In this document: positions 42,738 through 52,036 of the stretch, in pieces
How positions within the stretch are numbered: the stretch's first letter is position 1
Layout: every line of letters starts with the position of its first letter
Source of the DNA: Arthrobacter sp. MYb214
Lineage (GTDB): Bacteria > Actinomycetota > Actinomycetes > Actinomycetales > Micrococcaceae
Length of the DNA: 64,000 nucleotides
Direction: 5' to 3'
Assembly: GCF_002979865.1 (NCBI RefSeq)
Contig: NZ_PCPZ01000001.1
Span: 868,001-932,000, forward strand
The notes under the pieces: model-generated
What the model saw: the letters and a program-made list of their open reading frames with translations, nothing else
Database searches by the model: none
Told to the model about the DNA's origin: nothing
Program-made: the position numbers and the translations under genes

Positions 42738-45700
42738 CTATACGTCCAGGCAGTGAGGGCCCAGCAGCACCTTCAAATCGCCGAACAGGGCAGGATTGGG
42801 GTTCACCCTGAAGTTCATGCCCAGGCGCAGCAGCGAGGTGCCGCGGCTGCCGGTGAGCTTCACCCGCACCTCGGTGTTGCCGCTGTGGGTGCGCAGCACA
42901 TCGCCCAGCTTCTGCACCAGGGTCTCGGTGGCCTTGTGTGTCGGAATGCCGATGACTACCGGTCCCCCGTTGGCATCCTCGGAAATTTCCGGGATCATCA
43001 TTTCCTGCGCGTTCAGGGTGATGGAGCCGTCATCGCGGCGCTGCACGCGCCCCTTGATGACCACGATCAGGTCATCGGCCAGGATCTCGGCGATCGGCTG
43101 GTAGGCCTGGCCGAAGAACATGACCTCCATCGAACCGGAGAGGTCTTCGATCTCGCAGCGCGCATACGGGTTGCCGCTCTTCTTGGCGATGCGCCGCTGC
43201 AGACCGGAAATCATGCCGGCGATGGAAATGATGTGGCCATCCTGCGGGCCGTCATCCGAGAGCACGTGCGTGACCGGCATGTCAGCGTACTGGTCCAGGG
43301 CCGAGCCCAGTCCCTGCAGCGGGTGGTCGGAAACGTACAGGCCGAGCATGTCGCGCTCGTAGGCCAGTTTTTCCTTTTTGTCCCAATCGGGCATGTCGGG
43401 GATCGCCACGTGCATCGACTCCGAGGACTCATCCGCGCCCAGGGCGCTGAACAGGTCGAACTGGTTGGCCGCCTCGTTGCGCTTGACCTGGATCACCGAA
43501 TCCACGGCTTCTTCGTGGATGGCCACCAGCGCCCGGCGTGGATGCTTCATGGAGTCGAAGGCACCGGCCTTGATCAGCGATTCAATGGTTCGCTTGTTGC
43601 AGACCACGGCCGGGACCTTGCCCAGGAAATCGTTGAAGTCGTTGTAGTTGCCCTTCTCCGTGCGGGCCTCGACCATGCCGGCCACCGCATTGGTGCCGAC
43701 GTTGCGGATGGCGCCCATGCCGAAGCGGATATCCTTGCCCACTGGGGTGAAGTTCAACGCCGATTCGTTGACATCCGGCGGCAGCACGGTGATGCCGATG
43801 TGGCGGCATTCGTTCAGGTACAGTGCCAGCTTGTCCTTGTCATCGCCCACCGAGGTCAGCAGCGCGGCCATGTATTCGGCCGGGTAGTGCGCCTTGAGGT
43901 AGGCGGTCCAGTAGGAGACCACGCCGTACGCGGCCGAGTGGGCCTTGTTGAACGCGTAGTCGGAGAATGGCAGCAAGATGTCCCACAGGGTCTGCACGGC
44001 GGCGTCCGAGTAGCCGTTGTCGTTCATGCCCTGCTTGAAGCCGGCGAACTGCTTATCCAGTTCCGACTTCTTCTTCTTGCCCATGGCACGGCGCAAGATA
44101 TCGGCCTGGCCCAGCGAGTAGCCGGCCAGCTTCTGCGCAATAGCCATAACCTGCTCCTGATACACGATCAGGCCGTAGGTGCCGCCGAGGATCTCTGCCA
44201 GCGGTTCAGCGAGCTCCGGGTGGATTGGGGTGACTTCCTGCAACCCGGTCTTGCGCAGGGCGTAGTTGGTGTGGGAGTTGGCGCCCATCGGGCCCGGACG
44301 GTACAGCGCGATCACTGCGGAGATGTCTTCGAAGTTATCGGGGCGCATCATCTTCAGCAGCGAGCGCATGGGACCGCCATCGAGCTGGAACACGCCCAGG
44401 GTGTCGCCGCGGGCCAGCAGGTTGTAGGCCTCGGGGTCCTCGATACTCAGGGTCTCGAGGTCGATTTTGGTGCCGGTGTTGTACTCGATGTTCTCCAGGG
44501 CATCGGAAATGATGGTGAGGTTGCGCAACCCCAGGAAGTCCATCTTGATCAGCCCCAGGCCTTCACAGGTCGGGTAGTCGAACTGGGTAATGACCTGTCC
44601 ATCCTGGATGCGCCGCATGATGGGGATGACGTCGATGATCGGGTCCGAGCTCATGATCACGCCGGCGGCGTGCACGCCCCACTGGCGCTTCAGGCCTTCC
44701 AGGCCCTTGGCCGTCTCGAAGACGCGGGCCGCCTCCGGGTCATTGGCCACCAGGTTGCGGAAGTCCCCCGCCTCCGAATAGCGCTTGGATTGCGGGTTCT
44801 CGATGTCGTTCAGCGGGATGTCCTTGGCCATCACCGCCGGCGGCAGCGCCTTGGTCAGGGTCTCGCCCATGCTGAACGGGTAGCCGAGCACGCGCGATGA
44901 GTCCTTCAGCGCCTGCTTGGTCTTGATTGAACCGTAGGTCACGATCATCGATACGCGCTCATCACCGTACTTCTCGGTCACGTACTTGATGACCTCGGAA
45001 CGGCGGCGATCATCGAAGTCGACATCGAAGTCGGGCATGGAAACACGTTCCGGGTTCAGGAAACGCTCGAAGATCAGGCCGTGCACCAGCGGATCGAGGT
45101 CCGTGATCCGCATGGCGTAGGCGACCATGGAGCCTGCACCCGAACCACGCCCCGGGCCAACACGGATGCCGTGGTCCTTGGACCAGTTGATGAAGTCGGC
45201 CACGACCAGGAAGTATCCCGGGAAGCCCATCTTGATGATGACGTCCAGCTCGTAGTCTGCCTGCTTGCGCGAAGCTTCTGGGATGCCGTTCGGGTAGCGG
45301 TAGTGCAGTCCCTTGTCGACTTCCTTGATCAGCCAGCTGGTTTCGTCCTCCCCCGGCGGGCAAGGGAATTTCGGCATGTAGTTGGCGTTCGTGTCGAAGG
45401 AGACCTCGACCCGGTCGGCGATCGCCAGGGTGTTGTCGCAGGCTTCAGGAAATTCCTTGAACAAATCGCGCATTTCGCGCGCCGATTTCAGGTAGTAGCC
45501 GGTGCCGGAAAAAGCGAAGCGGCTGCCGCCCTGGTCATAGGTGGGCTCGTCGAGCGTGGAGCCGGAGTTGATGGCCAGCAGCGCCTCGTGGGCCTTGGCA
45601 TCGGATTCATGGGTGTAGTGCAGGTCGTTGGTAGCCACCAGCGGAATGCCCAGTTCCTTGGCCAGGCGCAGCAGGTCCTTGGTGATGCGGCGTTCGATCT

Positions 45701-46301
45701 CCAGACCGTGGTCCATGATCTCGCAGAAGTAGTTTTCCTTGCCGAATAAATCCTGCAGTTCAGCCGCGGCCGCCTTCGCCGCATCGTACTGGCCCAGGCG
45801 AAGCTTGGTCTGGACTTCACCCGAAGGGCAGCCGGTCGTGGCAATGAGGCCTTCGTGGTGCTCGTTGAGCAGCTCGCGGTCCCAGCGCGGGTATTTGCCG
45901 AACACGGAGTCCAGCGAGGCGCGGGACGAACCCTTGAAAAGGTTGTCCATGCCCTTGTTGTTGTACGAGAGCAGGGTCATGTGGTTGTACAGGCCGCCAC
46001 CGGAAACGTCATCGCCCTTTTGCGATTCGTCGGTACGCCATTTCACGCGGGTCTTGTCGTCGCGCGCGGTGCCCGGGGTGACATAGGCTTCTACGCCGAT
46101 GATCGGCTTAACGCCAGCTCCGGTGGCTTGGCGCCAGAAATCGAAGGCACCGAACAGGTAGCCATGGTCGGTAATCGCCATGGCTTCCATGCCCTGCCGG
46201 TTAGCTTCGGCGAAGAGTTCGCCTAGGCGCGCCGCACCGTCCAGCATGGAGTATTCGGTGTGGGTATGAAGATGGACAAATCCGTCACGTGTAGCACTCA
46301 C
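42738..46301 (-). CDS. dnaE: DNA polymerase III alpha subunit
   Basis: 1187 residues from GTG 46301. This is the replicative polymerase. The N-terminal PHP domain begins HLHTHTEYSMLDGA with His11/His13 and retains TDHGYLFG, consistent with proofreading by PHP as in mycobacterial DnaE1. The palm catalytic aspartates are Asp424/Asp426 in PDFDVDFDD. The segments GPGRGSGAGSMVAYA and HSAAYGVVSYWTAYLKAHYP are alpha-subunit hallmarks, and an OB fold (about 1015-1100) precedes the C-terminal domain. Predicted leaderless. Confidence 0.96.
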   Translation of the reverse strand: MSATRDGFVHLHTHTEYSMLDGAARLGELFAEANRQGMEAMAITDHGYLFGAFDFWRQATGAGVKPIIGVEAYVTPGTARDDKTRVKWRTDESQKGDDVSGGGLYNHMTLLSYNNKGMDNLFKGSSRASLDSVFGKYPRWDRELLNEHHEGLIATTGCPSGEVQTKLRLGQYDAAKAAAAELQDLFGKENYFCEIMDHGLEIERRITKDLLRLAKELGIPLVATNDLHYTHESDAKAHEALLAINSGSTLDEPTYDQGGSRFAFSGTGYYLKSAREMRDLFKEFPEACDNTLAIADRVEVSFDTNANYMPKFPCPPGEDETSWLIKEVDKGLHYRYPNGIPEASRKQADYELDVIIKMGFPGYFLVVADFINWSKDHGIRVGPGRGSGAGSMVAYAMRITDLDPLVHGLIFERFLNPERVSMPDFDVDFDDRRRSEVIKYVTEKYGDERVSMIVTYGSIKTKQALKDSSRVLGYPFSMGETLTKALPPAVMAKDIPLNDIENPQSKRYSEAGDFRNLVANDPEAARVFETAKGLEGLKRQWGVHAAGVIMSSDPIIDVIPIMRRIQDGQVITQFDYPTCEGLGLIKMDFLGLRNLTIISDALENIEYNTGTKIDLETLSIEDPEAYNLLARGDTLGVFQLDGGPMRSLLKMMRPDNFEDISAVIALYRPGPMGANSHTNYALRKTGLQEVTPIHPELAEPLAEILGGTYGLIVYQEQVMAIAQKLAGYSLGQADILRRAMGKKKKSELDKQFAGFKQGMNDNGYSDAAVQTLWDILLPFSDYAFNKAHSAAYGVVSYWTAYLKAHYPAEYMAALLTSVGDDKDKLALYLNECRHIGITVLPPDVNESALNFTPVGKDIRFGMGAIRNVGTNAVAGMVEARTEKGNYNDFNDFLGKVPAVVCNKRTIESLIKAGAFDSMKHPRRALVAIHEEAVDSVIQVKRNEAANQFDLFSALGADESSESMHVAIPDMPDWDKKEKLAYERDMLGLYVSDHPLQGLGSALDQYADMPVTHVLSDDGPQDGHIISIAGMISGLQRRIAKKSGNPYARCEIEDLSGSMEVMFFGQAYQPIAEILADDLIVVIKGRVQRRDDGSITLNAQEMMIPEISEDANGGPVVIGIPTHKATETLVQKLGDVLRTHSGNTEVRVKLTGSRGTSLLRLGMNFRVNPNPALFGDLKVLLGPHCLDV

Positions 46302-46307
46302 CCAACC

Positions 46308-46313
46308 AGTCTA
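46308..46313 (-). promoter_or_regulatory. -10 hexamer of leaderless dnaE
   Basis: Minus-strand TAGACT, six bases, then GTG 46301. Confidence 0.5.
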
Positions 46314-46369
46314 GCGATCAAACCCGGACTTGGGCCCACCCCGGCGCGGTGCTGTGGCTAGCACGACAC

Positions 46370-46402
46370 AAGGTGCTGCCGGCCAGTGGCCAACAGCACC
46401 TT
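46370..46402 (-). terminator. Hairpin after rluD
   Basis: AAGGTGCTG and CAGCACCTT form a 9-bp stem (46370-46378, 46394-46402) with an inner GGCC/GGCC pairing, 5 nt after the rluD stop. The U-tract is poor. Confidence 0.45.
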
Positions 46403-46407
46403 GGAAC

Positions 46408-47352
46408 TCAGTATCCGCCTTCGCGCAGCAGCTCGACGGCGCCTGCCAGATCCGCAGGATATTCGCTTTCGTATTCCATCCACTGGCCGGAGACCGGATG
46501 GGAGAATCCAAGACGTTTTGCATGCAGCCACTGCCGGGTCAGGCCCAGAGCGGCACCCAGCTTGGGATCCGCTCCGTAGGTCTGGTCTCCGGCACAAGGG
46601 TGCCCGAAGGCTGAGAAGTGGACGCGGATCTGGTGGGTGCGCCCGGTTTCCAGTTGCACCTCGACCAGCGAGGCGCGGCCGAAGGCCTCGATCACCTTGT
46701 AGTGGGTGACCGAGTCCCGCCCGCCATCCAGGACAGCGAACTTCCAGTCGTGGCCCGGGTGGCGCCCGATCGGCGCCTCGATGGTGCCTTCCAGCGGGTC
46801 AGGCAGGCCCTGCACCACCGCATGGTAGATCTTCTTGGGGGTGCGTTCCTTGAAGGCGCGCTTCAGTTCGGTGTAGGCGCGTTCGGTTTTCGCCACGACC
46901 ATCAGGCCGCTGGTGCCCACGTCCAAGCGGTGCACTATGCCTTGGCGTTCGGCGGCACCGGAAGTGGTGATGTTGTAGCCCTCGGCCATGAGTGCGCCGA
47001 CAACTGTCGGGCCCACCCACCCCGGGGATGGATGGGCTGCGACACCCACGGGCTTGTCGATGACCACATAGTCATCGTCGTCCGCGATAATCTTCAGCTC
47101 TTCCACTTTCTCAACCTTAATTTCTAATGGGTCTGCCTGCGGCGGGATGGTGACTACCAGCTGGTCCCCCGCCTTGATCTTCAGAGATTTGGCAATGGTT
47201 CGTCCGTTGACCTGGATCTGCGAATCCTTGCAAAGGCTCGAAGCCAAGGTGCGCGGGATCTGCAGGGACCGGGAGATATAGGCGTCAAGGCGTGCGCCGG
47301 CATCGGCTGGGTCAACCAGCAGTTCGTGAATGGTGGTTTCGTTCGAGATCAT
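46408..47352 (-). CDS. rluD: RluA/RluD-family pseudouridine synthase
   Basis: 314 residues. An N-terminal S4 domain (about 17-65, GARLDAYISRSLQIPRTLAS) binds RNA. The catalytic aspartate is Asp144 in HRLDVGTSGLMVV. The family isomerises uridines in 23S rRNA helix 69 (RluD) or related sites; which site cannot be told from sequence. The ATG overlaps the lspA stop (ATGA), so translation is coupled. The order divIVA-lspA-rluD-dnaE is the usual actinobacterial one. Confidence 0.92.
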   Translation of the reverse strand: MISNETTIHELLVDPADAGARLDAYISRSLQIPRTLASSLCKDSQIQVNGRTIAKSLKIKAGDQLVVTIPPQADPLEIKVEKVEELKIIADDDDYVVIDKPVGVAAHPSPGWVGPTVVGALMAEGYNITTSGAAERQGIVHRLDVGTSGLMVVAKTERAYTELKRAFKERTPKKIYHAVVQGLPDPLEGTIEAPIGRHPGHDWKFAVLDGGRDSVTHYKVIEAFGRASLVEVQLETGRTHQIRVHFSAFGHPCAGDQTYGADPKLGAALGLTRQWLHAKRLGFSHPVSGQWMEYESEYPADLAGAVELLREGGY

Positions 47353-47930
47353 GCGTTTGGTTCTGCTTCCTCCTTGTTGGACTTGTCTTTCTTTGGAGGA
47401 TCGCCAATGCTGCCATCGAGGTTGCGCCCGCGGATGAGCATGTACGCCACCGCGATCATGGAACAGACGATGAAGGAGTCGGCGACGTTGAAGATAGCGA
47501 AGTGGGTGACGGAAAACATGTCTACCACATGGCCGAATCCGAAGCCCGGTTCACGGAACAGCCGGTCCACGACATTGCCCAGGACACCGCCGAGCAGGCA
47601 GCCCAGGGCTATGGCCCAGCTTCTGGACAGCACCTTGCGGAAAAACAGGTAAATGACGTAGACCGCGACTGCCGATTGCAGGATCGCGAAGACTATGGTG
47701 AAGTCTTCGCCGATGGAGAAGGCGGCACCAGGGTTCAGGATGTAGTGGATGTTGAAGAATCCGGGAATCACTTCAATCGATTGGCCAAGCCGCATGTTCT
47801 GTTCAACGGCAATTTTGACGGTTTGGTCCAGTACCAGCGCGATCAGAGCGATCACGAGGCCAAGGCCAACGTATTTCTTCGCCTTCGCGCCCGCGTTTCC
47901 GGATTGAACTGCGTCCACAGTGGTACCCAT
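47349..47930 (-). CDS. lspA: Lipoprotein signal peptidase II
   Basis: 193 residues with AGGAA before ATG 47930. It cleaves signal peptides of diacylglyceryl-modified prolipoproteins. It has four membrane helices. The catalytic aspartates are Asp122 in GNVVDRLF and Asp151 in FNVADSF. The N-terminal 20 residues are a polar cytoplasmic extension and the C-terminal tail is Lys/Glu-rich. It overlaps rluD by 4 nt. Confidence 0.95.
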   Translation of the reverse strand: MGTTVDAVQSGNAGAKAKKYVGLGLVIALIALVLDQTVKIAVEQNMRLGQSIEVIPGFFNIHYILNPGAAFSIGEDFTIVFAILQSAVAVYVIYLFFRKVLSRSWAIALGCLLGGVLGNVVDRLFREPGFGFGHVVDMFSVTHFAIFNVADSFIVCSMIAVAYMLIRGRNLDGSIGDPPKKDKSNKEEAEPNA

Positions 47931-47946
47931 TATTTCCTCTTAAACG

Positions 47947-47987
47947 TCAACGGTGGTGATCGGAATGTATCCGTTCACCACCGTTGA
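47947..47987 (-). terminator. Terminator of divIVA
   Basis: A perfect 13-bp stem (47947-47959 with 47975-47987) lies between the divIVA stop (48028) and lspA. On the minus strand it is followed by CGTTTAAG. Confidence 0.7.
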
Positions 47988-48027
47988 TCTTACTTGATAG
48001 CTAGATCAAGTTATGAACTGTCAGCGA

Positions 48028-48777
48028 CTAGCTGGTCTTGCCTGCCGCACCAGCATCGATCGAACCCTGGGACTCAAGGTCACGCAGCTGTCCTTCGATG
48101 TAGGTCTTCAGGCGAGCACGGTAATCGCGTTCGAAGCCACGCAACTGCTCGAGCTTGCGCTCCAGAACCGACTTCTGCTGCTCCAAGGCCGACAAGGTCT
48201 TGCGGCTCTTCTCTTCAGCGGTGGTGACCAAGGTGTTAGCTTCGGTCTTCGCTTCGGAGATGATCTTGTCGCGCTGCTCGACACCGGCAGCGACGTACTC
48301 GTCGTGCAGACGCTGAGCCATGGACAGCACGTTGGCTGCCGACTCTGCGGATTCGGAGCGAGGAGTTGCAGCTGGCGCTGCTGCTGCGGCCGGAGCTGCA
48401 GGTGCCTTCTCAGCGGCAGCTGGCTTAGCTTCTGCCTTCTTTTCCTCAGCTGGCTTGGCAGCTGGGGTTTCTGCCTTCGCTGGCTCTGCAGGCTTAGCTT
48501 CTGCCTTCTTCTCTTCAGCTGGCTTAGCAGCTGGAGCAGCAGGAGTAACTGGAGCGGCCGAAACAGGTGCAGGAACAGCCTGCTCCTTCGATACCGAACC
48601 CGCATCTTCGCCAAGTTCGGCAAGGCGGCTGCGCAGAGCCTCGTTCTCACCGGTTAGGCGACGCAGCTCCACAACGATTTCGTCGAGGAAGTCATCTACC
48701 TCGTCTTGGTCGTAGCCTTCACGGAACTTGGTCGGCTGAAACCGCTTATTGACTACGTCTTCTGGCGTCAGAGCCAT
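48028..48777 (-). CDS. divIVA: DivIVA/Wag31 polar growth scaffold
   Basis: 249 residues with GAGGTGA before ATG 48777. The N-terminal lipid-binding domain begins MALTPEDVVNKRFQPTKF and leads into a first coiled coil (about 22-56). A low-complexity Ala/Pro/Lys/Glu linker (65-138) and a second coiled coil (about 150-235) follow. It marks curved membrane at poles and septum and recruits cell-wall synthesis in actinobacteria. The linker contains two copies of a 13-residue unit. The downstream order lspA-rluD matches relatives. Confidence 0.93.
   Translation of the reverse strand: MALTPEDVVNKRFQPTKFREGYDQDEVDDFLDEIVVELRRLTGENEALRSRLAELGEDAGSVSKEQAVPAPVSAAPVTPAAPAAKPAEEKKAEAKPAEPAKAETPAAKPAEEKKAEAKPAAAEKAPAAPAAAAAPAATPRSESAESAANVLSMAQRLHDEYVAAGVEQRDKIISEAKTEANTLVTTAEEKSRKTLSALEQQKSVLERKLEQLRGFERDYRARLKTYIEGQLRDLESQGSIDAGAAGKTS
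48418..48525. repeat. Near-identical repeat in the DivIVA linker
   Basis: The 39-bp units at 48418-48456 and 48487-48525 both encode KPAEEKKAEAKPA. The direct repeat could expand or contract by recombination. Confidence 0.7.
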
Positions 48778-49007
48778 TGGGTCACCTCAATACTGGGATC
48801 ATTTCCGCACGACCATTGTCTTGCCTTGCGAAACACTTACCGTTTTTGTCAGTGTCGCGACCGGTGAAGTCGGAGCACCATTTCCTAAAGGATATAACGA
48901 TTTGGACAATTATTACGAAATCGAGCTTACGCGCGAGTCTCTTATTCTTTGAATCTACAGCTTTTGACTGCTCAGGACAATCCCCGTGAAGCACGGAAAT
49001 GCCCTAA

Positions 49008-49304
49008 TCAGATCCCTGTCCTGAGACCCAGGTTGGCTACCACCGCTTTAAGAATGATTACGACGATGAACAACACAAGAAAGGACAGGTCAAGACGGAT
49101 TCCGCCGAGATCCAGGGGTTTGATCTTCCGGCGCAACCAGCGCAGCGGAGGATCGGTAATCGACACGATTGCACTTGCGACAATCAATGCGATGCCTTTG
49201 GGTCGCCAGTGGCGAGCAAAGCTTTCCGTTACATCCAACACAATTCTCATTAAGAGCAGAATCTGGAGGATGGCTAAGGCGAGATAGATGATCCCGAACA
49301 CCAT
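49008..49304 (-). CDS. yggT: YggT family membrane protein
   Basis: 98 residues with AGGAG before ATG 49304. Two hydrophobic segments (about 4-24 and 72-92) flank a conserved central part with DPPLRWLRRKIKPLDLGGIRLDLS, the YggT signature. It is a membrane protein between sepF and divIVA in most actinobacteria. The precise function is unknown; links to division and osmotic or Turgor control have been proposed for homologues. It lies 23 nt after sepF. Confidence 0.9.
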   Translation of the reverse strand: MVFGIIYLALAILQILLLMRIVLDVTESFARHWRPKGIALIVASAIVSITDPPLRWLRRKIKPLDLGGIRLDLSFLVLFIVVIILKAVVANLGLRTGI

Positions 49305-49327
49305 TTTGTGCTTGTGCTCCTGGTGTC

Positions 49328-49879
49328 TTAGCTCTGATTAAAGAAGGTTGCTTGCGCTTCGGACTGCTTGCGATCTTCACCGAGGACCTCAACGGTCGCT
49401 GGTGAGAGCAAGAAGACCTTGTTCGTGACTCGCTCAATGGAGCCGTGCAGGGCGAAAACAAGACCGGCCGAGAAGTCGACGAGGCGCTTGGCATCGGTTT
49501 CACCCATGTCGGTGACATTCATAATCACCGGGATGCCGTCACGGAAGTTCTCACCGATGATCTTGGCATCGTTATAAGAACGAGGGTGGACGGTAGTAAT
49601 CTGACGCAATTCGGAATCCTCATCCCGTACTGAAGGGGCACGCTTAATAGGGGTGACCGGAGCACGGTATTCCGTCTCTGGTTCTCTAGCTTGTGTTTGC
49701 GGCGCAGCCTGCCTTGCAACAGGCTGTGGGCGTGGGGCTTCGGCAGGTCGCTTTGGAGCTGTGTCCTCAACTACCCGAACCTGGGTTTTGGGCTCAGCGT
49801 GTTGTGTCTGGGTCTCTTCCTGCTCGACGGCGTCCGCCAAGCCGAGATATACCATTGCCTTACGCAGTCCGTCAGCCAC
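49328..49879 (-). CDS. sepF: Cell-division protein SepF
   Basis: 183 residues from GTG 49879 with GAGGAG upstream. The N-terminal amphipathic helix ([14 protein letters not shown]) binds membrane, a variable Pro/Gln-rich linker spans about 25-95, and the C-terminal DUF552 fold (about 95-180) contains [19 protein letters not shown] and [15 protein letters not shown]. SepF anchors FtsZ to the membrane and is the essential tether in actinobacteria, which lack FtsA. It is co-oriented with ftsZ and yggT. Confidence 0.95.
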   Translation of the reverse strand: MADGLRKAMVYLGLADAVEQEETQTQHAEPKTQVRVVEDTAPKRPAEAPRPQPVARQAAPQTQAREPETEYRAPVTPIKRAPSVRDEDSELRQITTVHPRSYNDAKIIGENFRDGIPVIMNVTDMGETDAKRLVDFSAGLVFALHGSIERVTNKVFLLSPATVEVLGEDRKQSEAQATFFNQS

Positions 49880-50004
49880 GATGTTTCTCCTCGTTTATCC
49901 CATGCATGCAACCCCATTGCACGCTTCCGCTACTTCGACGCTACCGCACAAAATAATGCAGGCATCGTTCATTCGATCAATTCTTGGCGGTGTGTCGCGC
50001 ACGC

Positions 50005-50727
50005 CTACGCGGCGGTCCAGATGAGTCCGGCAAGTCGTCCTGCACGGCTTGAACGCCGGTAGGAATAGTAACTTTCGTCTTCCAAGGTGCAGACACCGGA
50101 TTGCCGCACGTCCACCCCGAGGCCGCGCAGTTCTTGTTCGGCTGAGGCCGGAAGGTCCAGCCCATGGGTCCCCCAGCGAGTCGTGGTGCGAATCCCGGTG
50201 CGCAACTCTTCGGATTCCTGGGCCATGCTTTCTGGAACTTCATAGCATCGGCCGCAGATCGAAGGGCCGATCACGGCTTCCACTGTGTCGGCACCATGAG
50301 CCTTCAGGCCCTCGACCGTTTTTGCCAGGATCCCGTCGAGCAGCCCGCGCCGGCCGGCGTGGGTTGCGGCACTCAGGGTTTGCCCATCGCGCGTGTTTCT
50401 TCCGACAAAGAGCACCGGAAGGCAGTCGGCGACCATCACTGCCAGGGGCTGGGTGCCAGTTGGGTCCAGCAATCCATCGCAGGTTGGCGCTGCCGGCTCT
50501 AGCCACGAGGTGCGCCGCACCGGCGTGACCTCATATACATCGGCGGAGTGCACCTGGTTCATGAAGTTAAGCGAGAAGCGTCGAACCCCGATCAAGTCCT
50601 CCAATTTGGCTCGATTCTCCGCCACAAGGCGGGGATCGTCATTCACGTGCAGGGCGAGGTTTCCCTCAGCCTGCGATGTGAATGCCAGTTGGATGCTCGG
50701 ATCGAGGTTCGACGCGAAATGTAGCAC
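50005..50727 (-). CDS. pgeF: Peptidoglycan editing factor PgeF (YfiH/laccase-domain family)
   Basis: 240 residues from GTG 50727, 20 nt after the ftsZ stop. The zinc site is formed by His in NQVHSADV, Cys in VMVADCLPVLF, and His in ATHAGRRGLLDGI; the GPSICGRCYEV segment completes the family. Homologues have been described as purine nucleoside phosphorylases or as removing mis-incorporated serine-containing muropeptide precursors. The dcw context favours a role in cell-wall fidelity. The usual next gene, yggS, is absent. Confidence 0.9.
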   Translation of the reverse strand: MLHFASNLDPSIQLAFTSQAEGNLALHVNDDPRLVAENRAKLEDLIGVRRFSLNFMNQVHSADVYEVTPVRRTSWLEPAAPTCDGLLDPTGTQPLAVMVADCLPVLFVGRNTRDGQTLSAATHAGRRGLLDGILAKTVEGLKAHGADTVEAVIGPSICGRCYEVPESMAQESEELRTGIRTTTRWGTHGLDLPASAEQELRGLGVDVRQSGVCTLEDESYYSYRRSSRAGRLAGLIWTAA

Positions 50728-50747
50728 TGCTCAGCTTCTTGCTGTTT

Positions 50748-51947
50748 TTACTTCAGGAAGTCCGGGACATCCAGGTCGTCGTTCGAACCATTCAGGTCCG
50801 AGTCGACAACATCTGGAAGGTCCTGGAAGGAGCTAGCCTGCTCTGCGGCAGCTGGCTTCTCATGAGCAACCTGGGCTGGCTTCGCAGCTTCGGTTGCAGC
50901 AGGTGCTGGTGTTTCTGGAATGCTCGCTGGCACTTGCTCAGCCGGGCGCGCGGAGACAGCTGGCTTTGCTGCGACCGGTGCCATTGGCTTGCTGGTGACA
51001 TCTGGCTCGTCGAAGCCGGCTGCAATCACGGTGACACGTGCTTCGTCGCCCAAGGCGTCGTCAATGACGGCACCGAAGATGATGTTGGCTTCCGGGTGGG
51101 CAACTTCCTGCACGAGGCGTGCAGCTTCGTTGATTTCGAACAAGCCGAGGTCGGAGCCGCCCTGGATGGAGAGCAGGACGCCGTGGGCGCCATCGATAGA
51201 AGCTTCGAGCAGTGGCGAGGCAATAGCCAGCTCCGCTGCCTTCACTGCACGGTCTTCGCCCCGCGCCGAACCGATGCCCATCAATGCCGAGCCTGCGCCC
51301 TGCATAACGGACTTCACGTCGGCGAAGTCGAGGTTGATCAGGCCCGAGGTAGTGATCAGGTCGGTAATGCCCTGCACGCCGGAGAGCAGAACCTGGTCTG
51401 CCTGGCGGAATGCATCGAGCACCGATACGTTGCGATCCGAGATCGACAGCAGTCGATCGTTCGGGATCACAATGAGGGTATCCACTTCGTCGCGCAGGGC
51501 TTCGATGCCCGACTCGGCGGAGTTAGCGCGGCGGCGACCCTCGAAGGTGAATGGACGGGTGACCACGCCGATGGTCAGCGCGCCAAGCGAGCGGGCAATG
51601 CGGGCCACGACCGGCGCGCCGCCGGTACCAGTACCGCCGCCTTCGCCAGCGGTCACGAAGACCATGTCCGCGCCGCGCAGGACGTCTTCGATTTCTTCTA
51701 CATGATCTTCCGCTGCCTGGCGTCCCACATCAGGGTTGGCGCCAGCGCCCAGGCCACGAGTCAGTTCGCGTCCTACGTCGAGTTTGACGTCGGCATCACT
51801 CATAAGCAGAGCCTGGGCATCGGTGTTAATGGCGATGAACTCTACGCCCTTGAGACCGACTTCGATCATTCGATTGACTGCGTTTACACCGCCACCGCCG
51901 ATTCCGACGACTTTAATGACCGCGAGGTAATTCTGTGGAGCTGCCAC
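50748..51947 (-). CDS. ftsZ: Cell-division GTPase FtsZ
   Basis: 399 residues from GTG 51947. It is the tubulin-like GTPase that forms the Z-ring. The GTP loop [11 protein letters not shown] (18-28), the tubulin signature [13 protein letters not shown] and the T7 loop [10 protein letters not shown] are intact. A variable Ala/Pro/Glu linker (about 320-385) precedes the C-terminal peptide [10 protein letters not shown], which is the SepF-binding tail. A 219-nt upstream gap contains its promoter region. Confidence 0.97.
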   Translation of the reverse strand: MAAPQNYLAVIKVVGIGGGGVNAVNRMIEVGLKGVEFIAINTDAQALLMSDADVKLDVGRELTRGLGAGANPDVGRQAAEDHVEEIEDVLRGADMVFVTAGEGGGTGTGGAPVVARIARSLGALTIGVVTRPFTFEGRRRANSAESGIEALRDEVDTLIVIPNDRLLSISDRNVSVLDAFRQADQVLLSGVQGITDLITTSGLINLDFADVKSVMQGAGSALMGIGSARGEDRAVKAAELAIASPLLEASIDGAHGVLLSIQGGSDLGLFEINEAARLVQEVAHPEANIIFGAVIDDALGDEARVTVIAAGFDEPDVTSKPMAPVAAKPAVSARPAEQVPASIPETPAPAATEAAKPAQVAHEKPAAAEQASSFQDLPDVVDSDLNGSNDDLDVPDFLK

Positions 51948-52009
51948 GTCCCGCTTCCCTTGTTAGATGTGCTACATATTTCACGACTCCAGCTAAAGAC
52001 CTTCACCTT

Positions 52010-52036
52010 TAGCCTTAAGGTTAAGATTCTGTCAAG
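52010..52036 (-). promoter_or_regulatory. ftsZ promoter candidate with embedded palindrome
   Basis: Minus-strand TTGACA (52036-52031) is a consensus -35. The following spacer contains the near-perfect 16-bp palindrome TTAGCCTTAAGGTTAA (plus-strand 52010-52025). The -10 would be the weak TAAAGG. A repressor on this dyad would block the promoter. Confidence 0.4.

Noticed and set aside
42753-44900. A 715-codon open frame antisense to dnaE
   Set aside because: Same artefact: composition is dominated by His, Gln, Val and Gly, no motif is visible, and dnaE motifs are complete on the other strand.
48782-48994. Minus-strand 70-codon frame between divIVA and yggT
   Set aside because: No ribosome site, no family resemblance, and it occupies the divIVA promoter region.
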